From: an uncultured Denitrobacterium sp.
GTDB taxonomy: Bacteria; Actinomycetota; Coriobacteriia; Coriobacteriales; Eggerthellaceae
Direction: 5' to 3'
DNA length: 33,199 nt
Assembly (NCBI GenBank): GCA_905236045.1
Contig: CAJOOG010000088.1
Span: 1-33,199 of the forward strand
The notes below the pieces were generated by a model. It worked only from the letters and a program-made list of their open reading frames with translations, did no database searches and had not been told where the DNA came from. Positions 8,230-16,715 of the stretch are shown here, piece by piece. Positions within the stretch are counted from its first letter, which is position 1. The number at the start of each line of letters is the position of its first letter. A program made the translations under genes and the position numbers.

Positions 8230-8673
8230 TCAGGCTTGCTCGGCGGCCTTGCGCTCGCGCTCAGCCTTCGCCTTCATGGCCGCTTCGAGCTTGGCCTTCT
8301 TCTCCGCTTCCTTCGCGGCCTTCTCCTCTTCGCTCTCCTGCGGCTTCTCGAGTATCTCCTGGTGCATCTCGCGCAGGGGTTTCTGGTAGCTGGGCTCCAT
8401 GCTCAGGCACTTCTTCGGGCAGGCGCGTACGCAGCTGCCGCATTGCACGCAGCCGAAGTGGTTGATGGTCCACTTCCCCGCTTTCCTATCGACGCCGATC
8501 ACGTCGGCCGGGCAGGTCTTCTGGCAGATGCCGCAGAGGATGCACTTCGTCATGTCGTTTTCGATATGGCCCTTGAGCCCAGACGGCACGGGTTTGGTCT
8601 CGAAGGGGTATCGGACGGTCTCCGGTTTGCCGAAAAGCGATTTCAGGGTCATTCCCGCTAACTTGGTTCCCAT
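8230..8673 (-). CDS. echF: Ech hydrogenase ferredoxin-like subunit EchF
   Basis: A 147-residue polyferredoxin of the NuoI/EchF type that passes electrons between soluble ferredoxin and the hydrogenase core. Two [4Fe-4S] motifs are intact: Cys44, 47, 50, 54 and Cys75, 78, 81, 85. An additional Cys89 follows. The last ~40 residues are a highly charged Glu/Lys/Ala tail of predicted helical character that is not part of the ferredoxin fold; EchD carries a comparable tail. The gene is last in echABCDEF, 7 nt after echE. Gene order, subunit set and the Ni-binding large subunit next door favour Ech hydrogenase over respiratory complex I. Confidence 0.92.
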   Translation of the reverse strand: MGTKLAGMTLKSLFGKPETVRYPFETKPVPSGLKGHIENDMTKCILCGICQKTCPADVIGVDRKAGKWTINHFGCVQCGSCVRACPKKCLSMEPSYQKPLREMHQEILEKPQESEEEKAAKEAEKKAKLEAAMKAKAERERKAAEQA

Positions 8674-8680
8674 AAGTCGC

Positions 8681-9769
8681 CTACCTTTCCGTGCAGCTTA
8701 TGCAGGGGTCGATGGTCAGCACGATCATGTTCACATCGGCTATGTCGCACCCCGCGAGCGCGGTGGCCATGCCGGCCAAGTTCATGCTGGTGGGCGTGCG
8801 CATGCGCATGCGCTCCAGGTATTTCGTGCCGTTGCCTTGCGCGAAGTAGTAGCACTCCCCGCGCGGCTGCTCGACGGCGTTGCAGGCCATGGCCCCGGCC
8901 GCGGGCATGCCTTTCACGGGCACCGCCACATCGCCTTCGGGGATGCCCTTCACCATCTCCTCGATGATGTCGATGGACTGCAGCACCTCTTTGGCGCGGA
9001 CCTCCACGCGGGCGAAGCAGTCGCCGTCGGTGCTGGTGATGGCTTGGAAGTCGCTCAGATAGCGGTAACCCCCGTTGCCTAGGCAGCGGATGTCGTTGTT
9101 CACCGCGCTGCCGCGGGCGAAGGGTCCGACCATGCCGTATTTCACCGCATCCTCGTGCGAGATCGTGCCGACTCCCACCAGGCGGTTCCGCACGCTTTTG
9201 TCCTTCAGGAAGCTGTTGCACAGCTGCGCGTATTCGTCCTTGATGCCCTCGAGCGTGGAGAGCAGGTGTTCGAGTGTGCTCGCGCTCTGGTCGCGGACCA
9301 TGCCGCCCACCACCACGCTGCTGAAGATAACGCGGCCGCCCGTCATCATCTCGAAGCAGTCGAGCACGCGCTCGCGCAGGCGCCAGCAGTGCATGAACAG
9401 GCTCTCGAAGCCGAAGGCGTCGGCGGCGAGGCCCATCCACAGGATATGCGAATGGACGCGGGAGAGCTCGTGCAGGATGACGCGCAGATACTCCGCGCGC
9501 TTGGGAAGCTCCACGCCCATCAGCCGCTCCACCGTCTCGGCATAGCCCATGGAATGGCCGAAGGCGCAGATGCCGCAGATGCGCTCCGCGATGTAGACGA
9601 ACTGGTTGTAATCCTTGGTCTCGGTCAGCTTCTCCAGGCCGCGGTGTACGAAGCCTATCTGCGGGACGGCCTCGATGACGGTCTCGTCCTCCACCACCAA
9701 ATCGAGGTGAAGGGGCTCGGGGAGCACGGGGTGCTGCGGCCCGAAGGGAATGACGGTCTGCTTGCTCAT
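8681..9769 (-). CDS. echE: Ech [NiFe] hydrogenase large subunit EchE
   Basis: The catalytic large subunit (362 aa) of a membrane-bound group 4 [NiFe] hydrogenase, homologous to NuoD. The four nickel-binding cysteines are present: RICGICAFGH near the N-terminus (Cys65, Cys68) and DPCISCTER at the C-terminus (Cys356, Cys359). NuoD proper lacks these, so this is a true hydrogenase subunit. The protein ends three residues after the last cysteine, so it has no C-terminal extension for a maturation protease to remove; this is also reported for Ech/CooH-type enzymes. The gene is one base after echD and 7 nt before echF. No hyp maturation genes are in the window. Confidence 0.95.
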   Translation of the reverse strand: MSKQTVIPFGPQHPVLPEPLHLDLVVEDETVIEAVPQIGFVHRGLEKLTETKDYNQFVYIAERICGICAFGHSMGYAETVERLMGVELPKRAEYLRVILHELSRVHSHILWMGLAADAFGFESLFMHCWRLRERVLDCFEMMTGGRVIFSSVVVGGMVRDQSASTLEHLLSTLEGIKDEYAQLCNSFLKDKSVRNRLVGVGTISHEDAVKYGMVGPFARGSAVNNDIRCLGNGGYRYLSDFQAITSTDGDCFARVEVRAKEVLQSIDIIEEMVKGIPEGDVAVPVKGMPAAGAMACNAVEQPRGECYYFAQGNGTKYLERMRMRTPTSMNLAGMATALAGCDIADVNMIVLTIDPCISCTER

Positions 9770-9770
9770 G

Positions 9771-10253
9771 CTACTCCCCTTCCTTCTTCTCGGCTGCTTG
9801 CCCTGCTGGGGCGCCCTCGCCTGCGGCGGCGGCCTCGCGCGCGGCTTTCGCGGCCTGGGCCTTCGCCAGCTTGGCGGCCTTCTCGCGCTGGGCCTTCTTC
9901 TCCGGCGAGATGACGGTCATCGGCTCGGATACGGCCACGTCGTAGAATGCGCCCTCGAAGTCGAGCGCCATGTCGACGATATTCACCCCGAAGAGGTCGT
10001 GGGCCTCATTCTCGAAGGGAAACAGTCCGAAGAACATCCCCTGCAGGCTCGGGACCTCGGCCTCTTTGGGTATGGAGGGTACCCGCAGGTTGCAGTAGAA
10101 GCCGTCTTTCTCGAAGGTGTAGATAAGATCGATGCCTTCATCGGCGGCCACGCAGAGCATCTGCACGCCGCGCCAGCCCGCTTCGTATCTCTCGGTCGCG
10201 AGCGTAAGCAGGGCGTCAAGCTCGATGTCTTTGAACTCTTGTTCAATCGCCAT
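9771..10253 (-). CDS. echD: Ech hydrogenase subunit EchD (NuoC-like)
   Basis: A 160-residue soluble subunit of the hydrogenase peripheral arm, homologous to the 30-kDa NuoC subunit of complex I. The NuoC signature ENEAHDLFGV lies at about 81-90. The conserved fold ends near residue 112. From about 116 to 160 comes an Ala/Lys/Glu/Gly tail that is low-complexity and probably helical or disordered. The gene is one base after echC and one base before echE, so the three central subunits are tightly coupled in translation. NuoC-type subunits carry no cofactor; the role is structural, joining the large and small subunits. Confidence 0.88.
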   Translation of the reverse strand: MAIEQEFKDIELDALLTLATERYEAGWRGVQMLCVAADEGIDLIYTFEKDGFYCNLRVPSIPKEAEVPSLQGMFFGLFPFENEAHDLFGVNIVDMALDFEGAFYDVAVSEPMTVISPEKKAQREKAAKLAKAQAAKAAREAAAAGEGAPAGQAAEKKEGE

Positions 10254-10254
10254 G

Positions 10255-10758
10255 CTAGGCTCCTTTCAGAATCGCGTCTTCGACGGGCGTGCCACGAGTC
10301 GGCTTTGGCATGGCGGGCGGCTCGTAACTGCCCGCCTCTATGGCCTTCGCCTTCTCGTCTAGGATGCCCACGGCTTCGACCACCGCGTCGATGAGAGCCT
10401 CGGGGCGCACCGCGCAACCAGGCGCGTAGACGTCGACGGGAATGGCCTTGTCCACGCCGCCGAGCACGTTGTAGCAGTCGTGGAAGACGCCGCCCGTGCA
10501 GGCGCAGCACCCGGCTGCGATAACGACCTTGGGCTCTACCATCTGACTGTAGATTTCGCGCACCACGTGGATGTTGCGCTCGTTCACGCTGCCGGTCACG
10601 ACGAAGATGTCGGCGTGCTTGGGGTTGCCCGTGTTCACCACGCCGAAGCGCTCCGCGTCGAAGCCGGGGCAGAGGGCCGCAAGCACCTCGATGTCGCAGC
10701 CGTTGCAGCTGCTGGCATCGTAGTGGATGACCCAGGGCGATTTGCTTGCAAAAGACAT
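10255..10758 (-). CDS. echC: Ech [NiFe] hydrogenase small subunit EchC
   Basis: The small electron-transfer subunit (167 aa), homologous to NuoB, that holds the proximal [4Fe-4S] cluster next to the NiFe site. Cluster ligands are visible as CNGCDIE (Cys18, Cys21), the GCCACTGG region (Cys84 or Cys85), and APGCAVRPE (Cys115). The second motif, with its TGG, and the PGC-x-RPE ending are shared by NuoB and group 4 hydrogenase small subunits. It has no Tat signal, as expected for the cytoplasm-facing group 4 enzymes. The gene lies 12 nt after echB and one base before echD. Confidence 0.94.
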   Translation of the reverse strand: MSFASKSPWVIHYDASSCNGCDIEVLAALCPGFDAERFGVVNTGNPKHADIFVVTGSVNERNIHVVREIYSQMVEPKVVIAAGCCACTGGVFHDCYNVLGGVDKAIPVDVYAPGCAVRPEALIDAVVEAVGILDEKAKAIEAGSYEPPAMPKPTRGTPVEDAILKGA

Positions 10759-10770
10759 GTTCGGCCCTCC

Positions 10771-11649
10771 TTACAAGAATGCCAGCACGGCGATGTTCAA
10801 ACCGCCGGCGACGAGCGCCACGGCCCAGGCCCATTTGAGCATGGCCTGCCATTTCACGCGTGCGAAGTTGTTGTCGATCCAAATCTCCAAAAACCACACC
10901 AGAAGCGCGGCGACGACGGCGACGACGGCGGAGAGAGCGGTGGCGTCGTAGAGGAAGAACATGGCCACCCAGCCCAAGAACATCACGTTCTCGCACCAGT
11001 GCATGATCTCCACCTTGGCCAACGTCGGGCCGCTCATCTCGGTCGTCACGCCCTTCACGATGTCCTGGTGTGCGTGGTGCCCGCTGTCGGAGAGGTCGAA
11101 GGGACTCTTGCGCAGCTTGATGGTGAGGATGAAGAGCAGGCCCAGAAACACCGCCCAACCGAAGCAGATGAGCGGGTGGGTCTGCTTGAGCGTGCCCGCC
11201 ACGTTGAAGGTGCCTGTAAGCTGGTAGAGCGCCACGGCGCAGAAGAGCACCATGGGCTCGTAGCTCATCACCTGCAGCGCCTCGCGTGCCGCGCCCACTT
11301 CCGAATAGGGGCTGCGGGTGCTGTAGGCAGCCAGGATGAAGAACAGGCTCGCCAGCGTGATGACGAAGACGCACAGCAGGAAGTTCCCGCCGCTGAAGAA
11401 GATGCCGCCGGCCACGATGGCCAGCACGAGCGCCGTGGTGATGTAGGTGCCCTCGACGCCGTTCACGCTCTTGCGAGCCTTGCCGAGCAGCTTGCGCAGA
11501 TCCCAATAGGGTTGCAGGAGCTTGGGTCCCACGCGGCCCTGCATGCGCGCGCTGATGATGCGATCGGCGCCCGCGAGCAGGCAGCCGACAATCGGCCCCA
11601 GGATGGCGAAGCAGATGGAGCCGATGATGGTCGTGATAAGTGTCGTCAT
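10771..11649 (-). CDS. echB: Ech hydrogenase membrane subunit EchB (NuoH-like)
   Basis: An integral membrane subunit (292 aa) homologous to NuoH, the subunit that links the catalytic arm to the ion-translocating membrane arm. About eight hydrophobic helices are visible. Family sequence includes RMQGRVGPK near residues 35-43 and SPYSEVGAAREALQ, in a loop bearing the conserved acidic residues. The region KLRKSPFDLSDS corresponds to the conserved cytoplasmic loop of NuoH-type proteins. It is 16 nt after echA and 12 nt before echC. In the Ech complex it is expected to couple ferredoxin-dependent proton reduction to H+ or Na+ movement. Confidence 0.94.
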   Translation of the reverse strand: MTTLITTIIGSICFAILGPIVGCLLAGADRIISARMQGRVGPKLLQPYWDLRKLLGKARKSVNGVEGTYITTALVLAIVAGGIFFSGGNFLLCVFVITLASLFFILAAYSTRSPYSEVGAAREALQVMSYEPMVLFCAVALYQLTGTFNVAGTLKQTHPLICFGWAVFLGLLFILTIKLRKSPFDLSDSGHHAHQDIVKGVTTEMSGPTLAKVEIMHWCENVMFLGWVAMFFLYDATALSAVVAVVAALLVWFLEIWIDNNFARVKWQAMLKWAWAVALVAGGLNIAVLAFL

Positions 11650-11665
11650 GAGAATCAGCTCCTCT

Positions 11666-13591
11666 CTAGAACAGCGCCGCTATGGCGGGGACGGACAGGA
11701 AGAATCCGAGCACGATGATGATCGCGCACGATATCTCGCCTATGGGCTTTAGGCTCTTCTCCCCGAACCAGCCTTCCAGATACCAGTTGCGGCTGGTCGC
11801 CTGGGTGGTGCCGGAGAGGGAATTGCGGAATTCGCGGGCGTCGTTGTCCGCGCTCACGCCGGCCAGGTACACGCTGGCCTTCTGCGCTTCGGGGTTGTTC
11901 GCACGCAGCCCGCCGAACAGCACGACGATGATGACCGCGGAGAGGATGCTCGTCAGATACAGGATGTCGCTGCTCAGCGTGCTGTCCGCGGCGAAGAAGA
12001 TGCCCCGCAGATACGGTTCCACGCATATATCGCTCACGAACGGGAGCAAGACGCAGGCGAGGACGATGAGCAGGACCATCACCATGAGCGAGACCCACTC
12101 GCTCTTATGCACGTTGCCCTCGATGTTCTCGGGGCTGTTCGCGATGCCGGAGAGCTTGCCGAGCCACTTAGCCCAGAACAGGAACGTGGCGGCGGAGCCG
12201 AAGGCGAGCAGGATCAGAAACGCTATCTGGTTCGTTTCGACCAGCGAGACGAGGGTGGCCCATTTGCTGAGCAACATGCCGAAGGGCGCGATGAACATGG
12301 CCATGATGCCGAGCATCATGAAACGGGATAGGCGCGGCATGCGTTCGAAGAGCAGGTCCATATCCTCGATGTCGCGGCTGCCGATGTGGTGTTCGGCCGT
12401 GCCCACGCACAGGAACAGCAGGCTCTTGGCGAAAGCGTGGAAGATGAGCAGGAAGATGGCCGCCCACACGGCTTCGGCGGTGCCCACGCCGGAGCAGGCG
12501 ACGATAAGCCCCAGGTTGGCGATGGTCGAGTAGGCGAGCACGCGCTTGGCGTTGCTCTGGCTGATGGCCATGAAGCTGGCCAGGCAGAACGTGATGCCGC
12601 CGACCAGGATGACCATCATGGAGGGGGTCACGGAGACGGCGAAGACGGGTGCGAGCTTGATGAGGAGGAACACGCCTGCCTTCACCATGGTGGAGCTATG
12701 CAGCAATGCGCTGGTGGGCGTGGGGGCCACCATGGCGCCGAGCAGCCACGTGTGGAACGGCATCTGAGCGGCCTTGGTTATGCCCGCGAAGGCCAGGAAC
12801 GTCACCGGTAGCATCGCGAGAATCGGACTGGCGGCGCCTAAGATGATGAAGTCGGCCAGGGAGAGCGTGTCGAAGGACGTGGCCGCGAAGTAGAGCGCGG
12901 CCACGAAGGAGATGCCGCCTAGGATGTTCATGATTATCTGGCGGAAGGCGTTGCGGATGGCCTCTTCGGTGCGCGTGTAGCCGATGAGCAGGAAGGAGCA
13001 CACCGTGGTGACTTCCCATCCGGTGAACAGCCACACCATGTTGTTGCTGAACACGATGACGTACATGGCGCTCAAAAAAAGGAACATGATGCTGAAGAAG
13101 AAGGGCCTGCGGTCCTTCGCGCCCTCCGGCTCGTGGGCTTGGAAGTCCTTCATGTACCCGAGCGCGTAGACGCAGATCCCCGTGCCGACGATGCCTATGA
13201 TGAAGGCCATGATGAGCGAGAGCTGGTCCAGGTAGAGCGAGTAGGCGACTTCGCACTGCGGCGCCACCGTGAAATCGAAGAAGAGCGACGCGATTACTTG
13301 GATAACGGCGAGAAGGCCCGCCCAGATGTTTTTGTACTTGAGCGCGAACCCTATGACCACGGCGGCTATGAGGACGCCGATGACGGTGCAGATGCCGTCG
13401 ATCGCCGTCGAGCTGACCAAGTAATACACGGCTCCCGTGGATAGCTTTGCCACGCACAGCGCCACCGTGGATGCGGCTATGACGGCCGCGGAGACGATGA
13501 CGATGACATCGCGCACCTTGTCTGCCTTGACGAACAGCAGAAGAGCTGCCACGACAAGCGGGAAGATGATCAAGAACATGATCACGTTCAC
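11666..13591 (-). CDS. echA: Ech hydrogenase ion-pumping subunit EchA (NuoL-like)
   Basis: A large polytopic membrane protein (about 641 aa) of the NuoL/MrpA antiporter family, the presumed ion-translocating subunit of Ech. Some 15 hydrophobic segments are visible. Conserved features include the TM5-type glutamate in FTGWEVTTVCSFLLIGY and the lysine/histidine helices around GITKAAQMPFHTWL and LLHSSTMVKAG. The frame can be opened at GTG 13600, but there the AAGGGG ribosome site touches the start codon. GTG at 13591 has nine-base spacing and still leaves the first hydrophobic helix whole. It is the first gene of echABCDEF, with a candidate promoter directly upstream. An MrpA-like cation/proton antiporter is the alternative, made unlikely by the five hydrogenase genes behind it. 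Confidence 0.94.
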   Translation of the reverse strand: MNVIMFLIIFPLVVAALLLFVKADKVRDVIVIVSAAVIAASTVALCVAKLSTGAVYYLVSSTAIDGICTVIGVLIAAVVIGFALKYKNIWAGLLAVIQVIASLFFDFTVAPQCEVAYSLYLDQLSLIMAFIIGIVGTGICVYALGYMKDFQAHEPEGAKDRRPFFFSIMFLFLSAMYVIVFSNNMVWLFTGWEVTTVCSFLLIGYTRTEEAIRNAFRQIIMNILGGISFVAALYFAATSFDTLSLADFIILGAASPILAMLPVTFLAFAGITKAAQMPFHTWLLGAMVAPTPTSALLHSSTMVKAGVFLLIKLAPVFAVSVTPSMMVILVGGITFCLASFMAISQSNAKRVLAYSTIANLGLIVACSGVGTAEAVWAAIFLLIFHAFAKSLLFLCVGTAEHHIGSRDIEDMDLLFERMPRLSRFMMLGIMAMFIAPFGMLLSKWATLVSLVETNQIAFLILLAFGSAATFLFWAKWLGKLSGIANSPENIEGNVHKSEWVSLMVMVLLIVLACVLLPFVSDICVEPYLRGIFFAADSTLSSDILYLTSILSAVIIVVLFGGLRANNPEAQKASVYLAGVSADNDAREFRNSLSGTTQATSRNWYLEGWFGEKSLKPIGEISCAIIIVLGFFLSVPAIAALF

Positions 13592-13625
13592 GTGCTTCAC
13601 CCCTTAAATATGTTGCGTCTGCCAA

Positions 13626-13653
13626 AAAATACGGCGCCTCGGCGCCTTGGCAA
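13626..13653 (-). promoter_or_regulatory. Candidate ech operon promoter with GGCGCC repeats
   Basis: On the minus strand, TTGCCA (13653-13648), a 16-nt spacer, then TATTTT (13631-13626). This would start transcription about 28 nt before the GTG at 13591. The spacer holds two copies of the palindrome GGCGCC (13633-13638, 13641-13646). A third copy lies upstream at 13666-13671, again next to CAA. Such repeats could be an operator; no regulator is identified. Confidence 0.45.
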
Positions 13654-13893
13654 AGGATAGCAGAAGGCGCCTTGCGCGATAGATGAGCGCAGGGCGCGGC
13701 CGCTATCCCCTCGGCGAGCGGAGGATTCTCGAGGGTCGTTTTGCCGTGAACGGCGCTCCGACATACGCAAGCGGAGCGGCCCGTGGAGGATGTGTGGGCG
13801 GACCTTGCCGAGTTTTTCGGAGGCGTTCGCGGTGAAGAGCCGTGGGGCGGCGGGCGAGAACGGGCGGGCCGTGGCTCGGGCGCTGCGGCGTGA

Positions 13894-13933
13894 AACGAAG
13901 GACCGGGGCGAGCCTCGTCCCCGGTCCTTCGTT
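13894..13933 (-). terminator. Intrinsic terminator of gap
   Basis: A perfect 15-bp stem (arms 13894-13908 and 13919-13933, AACGAAGGACCGGGG on the plus strand) with a 10-nt loop, 41 nt after the gap stop codon. On the minus strand the 3' arm ends in TTCGTT followed by TCA, a weak uridine-rich end. Confidence 0.75.
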
Positions 13934-13974
13934 CTGGCGTATCCGCTACCGCTCTCGCGCGGCCGCCGACGGCG

Positions 13975-14982
13975 CTACTGCAGTTCGCTGAAGTACTTGA
14001 TGGTGCGGATCATCTGGTGCGTGTAGCTGGCCTCGTTGTCGTACCAGCTGACCACCTGCACCAGCGTGTTACCGTCCTCCATGGGCACGGCGCTCGTCTG
14101 CGTGCTGTCGAAGATCGAGCCCGCGGTGCTGCCCACGATGTCGCTCGAGACGATGTCGTCGGTGTTGTACTCGAAGGACTCGGTCTCGGCGGCTTTCATG
14201 GCGGCATTGATATCCTCCACGCCCACCTGGCCTTTCACCGTGGCGACGAGGATGGTGCTCGAACCGGTGGCAGTCGGGATGCGCTGGGCGGCGCCGATGA
14301 GCTTGCCGTCGAGCTCGGGCACGACCAGGCCGATGGCCTTGGCGGCGCCGGAGCTGGTGGGGACGATGTTCATGGCCGCCGTGCGGCTGCGGCGCAGGTT
14401 GCCCTTGCGCTGCGGCCCGTCGAGCAGCATCTGGTCGCCGGTGTAGGCGTGGATGGTCTGCATGATACCGCCCTGGATGGGGGCGAGGTCGTTGAGCGCC
14501 TTTGCCATGGGTGCCAGGCAGTTGGTCGTGCAGGACGCCGCGGAGATGATCTTGTCGTCGGCGGAGAGGATCTCGTGGTTCACGTTGAAGACGACCGTCG
14601 GGAGGTCCTTGCCAGCCGGGGCGCTGATGACGACCTTGCGGGCGCCGGCGAAGATGTGCGCCTGGGCCTTATCCTTGGAGGTGTAGAAACCGGTGCATTC
14701 GAGCACGACGTCGACGCCGAGCTCGCCCCAGGGCAGGTTGTTGGCGTCGGCTTGTTGGAAGATGGGGATCTTCTTGCCGTCGATGAGCATCTCATCGTCG
14801 GTCGCCTCGACGGATTTGCCGTAGCGGCCGTGCATGGTGTCGTACTTCAGCAGGTAAGCCAACATGGAGGGCTTCGTCAGGTCGTTGATGGCCACGATGT
14901 CGTAACCCGGAGCCTCGAACATCTGCCGAAAGGCCAAACGGCCGATGCGTCCGAAACCGTTGATAGCAACTTTGACTGCCAT
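13975..14982 (-). CDS. gap: Glyceraldehyde-3-phosphate dehydrogenase (NAD+), type I
   Basis: The glycolytic dehydrogenase that converts glyceraldehyde-3-phosphate to 1,3-bisphosphoglycerate (335 aa, standard length). It begins [11 protein letters not shown], the Rossmann dinucleotide motif. Asp34 in AINDL favours NAD+ over NADP+. The catalytic cysteine is Cys151 in [12 protein letters not shown], and YDNEASY is present near the C-terminus. A GGAGG nine bases before the ATG fixes the start. It stands alone: ecfT ends 78 nt upstream and echA starts beyond a strong terminator. In many bacteria gap sits beside pgk-tpiA; here those genes are 8 kb away. Confidence 0.97.
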   Translation of the reverse strand: MAVKVAINGFGRIGRLAFRQMFEAPGYDIVAINDLTKPSMLAYLLKYDTMHGRYGKSVEATDDEMLIDGKKIPIFQQADANNLPWGELGVDVVLECTGFYTSKDKAQAHIFAGARKVVISAPAGKDLPTVVFNVNHEILSADDKIISAASCTTNCLAPMAKALNDLAPIQGGIMQTIHAYTGDQMLLDGPQRKGNLRRSRTAAMNIVPTSSGAAKAIGLVVPELDGKLIGAAQRIPTATGSSTILVATVKGQVGVEDINAAMKAAETESFEYNTDDIVSSDIVGSTAGSIFDSTQTSAVPMEDGNTLVQVVSWYDNEASYTHQMIRTIKYFSELQ

Positions 14983-15025
14983 ATGCGTGCCTCCTGATGA
15001 GATTGGGAGTTTTCAAGATGTCGCG

Positions 15026-15031
15026 ATTGTA
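15026..15031 (-). promoter_or_regulatory. Candidate -10 box of gap
   Basis: TACAAT on the minus strand, 43 bases before the gap ATG, in the only non-coding space between ecfT and gap. The -35 region is weak. Placement suggests gap is transcribed independently of the transporter operon, although read-through is possible because no terminator hairpin is seen after ecfT. Confidence 0.4.
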
Positions 15032-15060
15032 GCGCAAGAATCTGTTGGCATTGCGAAGTA

Positions 15061-15828
15061 TCAGCAGAAGGCAAGACAGTTGGCGGCAACGAGCAAGGCA
15101 ACGGCAACAAGCATCGCGACGACGTCGAAGGCGGCGAAGGGGTATTCCTTATAGCCCGACGAGCGCGTGCGGAGGTTGAACCCGCGGACCTCGGCGGCGA
15201 TGGCGGCGCTGTTGGTCTTGCGTACCGAGGACACCAAAAGCGGTACGCACAGCGGCACCATCAGGCGAACCTTGTTGTAGATTCCGCCCTCATCGAATTC
15301 GACGCCGCGGGCGGTCTGCGCCTCCATGATGCCGTGCATGTCGTTCATGAAGACGGGGATGAAATGCACGGTGGAGGCGAAGGTGAAGGCATATTTGTAG
15401 GGCACATGCAGGACCTTCACCACGGAATTGGACAGATCGGTAATACGAGTCACGTAAAACGTCAGGAACAAGGGGATGGCCGCCGCTTCGAGGCGCACGA
15501 TGGTGGTCGCGGCCGCAAGAAGCGATCCCGTGCCGATATATCCCCACGGCAGATCGAACAGCCGCTCCCCGGAGGAGGTGGTGAAGACGAGCATCACGGC
15601 CAGGATAACGGAGAACGCGAACACCGCCTTCATCAGGCCGAAGGTCTGCTTCAGCATCGAGCAGCAAGCCGCCATCGCCAATCCCGCCACCAGCATGCCG
15701 CAAAGGAAAATCAGGTTGGACGTGCAGAAACAGGTTATTGCGAAGAGGATGGCGAAGAAGAGCTTTGCGACCGGGTTCATGCGGTGCAGCAGCGACGTGC
15801 CGGGAACGTATTCGAGGAAGCCGTTCAT
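15061..15828 (-). CDS. ecfT: ECF transporter transmembrane coupling protein EcfT
   Basis: The T component (255 aa) that couples the two ATPases to the substrate-binding S component. Four to five hydrophobic helices are visible. The two coupling-helix signatures of the family occur: ARG in EAQTARGVEF and VRG in AAEVRGFNLR; these helices dock into the ATPases. The ATG at 15828 overlaps the end of the second ATPase gene by 4 nt. An open frame continues upstream through that gene but is a shadow with unrelated composition. Within trpP-ecfA-ecfA'-ecfT it serves a dedicated (group I style) module for the TrpP protein. Confidence 0.93.
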   Translation of the reverse strand: MNGFLEYVPGTSLLHRMNPVAKLFFAILFAITCFCTSNLIFLCGMLVAGLAMAACCSMLKQTFGLMKAVFAFSVILAVMLVFTTSSGERLFDLPWGYIGTGSLLAAATTIVRLEAAAIPLFLTFYVTRITDLSNSVVKVLHVPYKYAFTFASTVHFIPVFMNDMHGIMEAQTARGVEFDEGGIYNKVRLMVPLCVPLLVSSVRKTNSAAIAAEVRGFNLRTRSSGYKEYPFAAFDVVAMLVAVALLVAANCLAFC

Positions 15829-16715
15829 CGGGCGCCTCCTTCCTGGGTGGCGGTTTGCGGGGCGGCGACTGCTTTGGCGTTCGCGTCGGCACCCGCAGCC
15901 CCCTCGACGGCGGCCTGCATCTGGTCGAGCGTGTTGGCCTGCCCGATCGCGCCGTCCGCCAGTTCGGGGCGCAGGACGGACAGGGCGAGCGAGAGGTCCA
16001 CGATCTGCGGCGGGACGAGGTCGGCCTCCTCGAGGGTGCGACGGTTGCGCAGGATGGAGAACGTGGGTCCCTCGTCCACTACGCGGCCTTCGCTCATGAC
16101 GATGACGCGCTCGGCGTAATCGGCGACTATCTCCATGTCGTGGCAGACCATGATGATGGTGGAGCCGCTTTTGTGCAGGCGGCGGATGATGCTCATCACC
16201 TTCACGCACTCTCGGTAATCGAGGCCGGTCGTGGGCTCGTCGAGCACCACTACGGGCGCCTCGAGCACCACGATGGAGGCGAGCGCTAGAAGCTGGCGGG
16301 TGCCGCGATTCAGCAGGAAGGGGTCATCGTCGCCGTTGAAGCCGAATTCCCGGATGACGTCGTCGACGCGGCTGTCCGCCTCGGCGGAGTCGAGTCCGAG
16401 CGTCTTCAGCCCGAACATGAGCTCCTCGCGCACCGAGTTGCAGCAGATCTGGCTGTCCGGGTTCTGGAACAGAAATCCTATGCGGTGCGCCAGGTCGCTG
16501 GTCTTCAGCTGGGTCGTGGGCACGCCGTCTATCAGCACTTCCCCGCTCTTTGGCTTGACCAGTCCGTTTATCAGGCGCATCGTCGTGGACTTGCCGGCGC
16601 CGTTGGTGCCGACGAACGCCACGAACTCGCCTTCGTCTACGATGAAGTCCACGCCGCGCAGAATCGGCGTGGCGGCGTCGTAGGACGCATGGACGTCGCG
16701 GAACTCGATTTTCAT
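15825..16715 (-). CDS. ECF transporter ATPase, second subunit (degenerate signature motif)
   Basis: An ABC-type ATPase of an ECF importer (296 aa). Walker A is GTNGAGKST (36-44) and the Q-loop is QNPDSQ. Walker B is VVVLDEPTTGLD with Glu160, and the switch histidine is His192. The ABC signature is not LSGGQ but LNRGTRQ (135-141): Ser becomes Asn, the first Gly becomes Arg and Gln becomes Thr. A C-terminal Ala-rich tail of about 40 residues follows the family domain. Starts and stops overlap by 4 nt with both neighbours. It should pair with the upstream ATPase as a heterodimer. The open frame continuing upstream to about 17387 is a shadow; the ATG at 16715 is the family start. Confidence 0.92.
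   Translation of the reverse strand: MKIEFRDVHASYDAATPILRGVDFIVDEGEFVAFVGTNGAGKSTTMRLINGLVKPKSGEVLIDGVPTTQLKTSDLAHRIGFLFQNPDSQICCNSVREELMFGLKTLGLDSAEADSRVDDVIREFGFNGDDDPFLLNRGTRQLLALASIVVLEAPVVVLDEPTTGLDYRECVKVMSIIRRLHKSGSTIIMVCHDMEIVADYAERVIVMSEGRVVDEGPTFSILRNRRTLEEADLVPPQIVDLSLALSVLRPELADGAIGQANTLDQMQAAVEGAAGADANAKAVAAPQTATQEGGAR

Larger units (their letters stand above)
13601..13974. other. 374-nt intergenic region between gap and echA
   Basis: The longest stretch without a gene. It contains the gap terminator hairpin (13894-13933) and the candidate ech promoter with three GGCGCC copies (13626-13671). The middle part (about 13680-13890) is GC-rich with no convincing ORF, tRNA or riboswitch. 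The plus-strand frame there has no supporting family similarity. Confidence 0.6.

Noticed and set aside
8230-13600. The six-gene cluster read as a partial respiratory complex I (nuo)
   Set aside because: EchE keeps all four Ni-binding cysteines, NuoE/F/G/J/K/M/N are missing, and the gene order equals echABCDEF.
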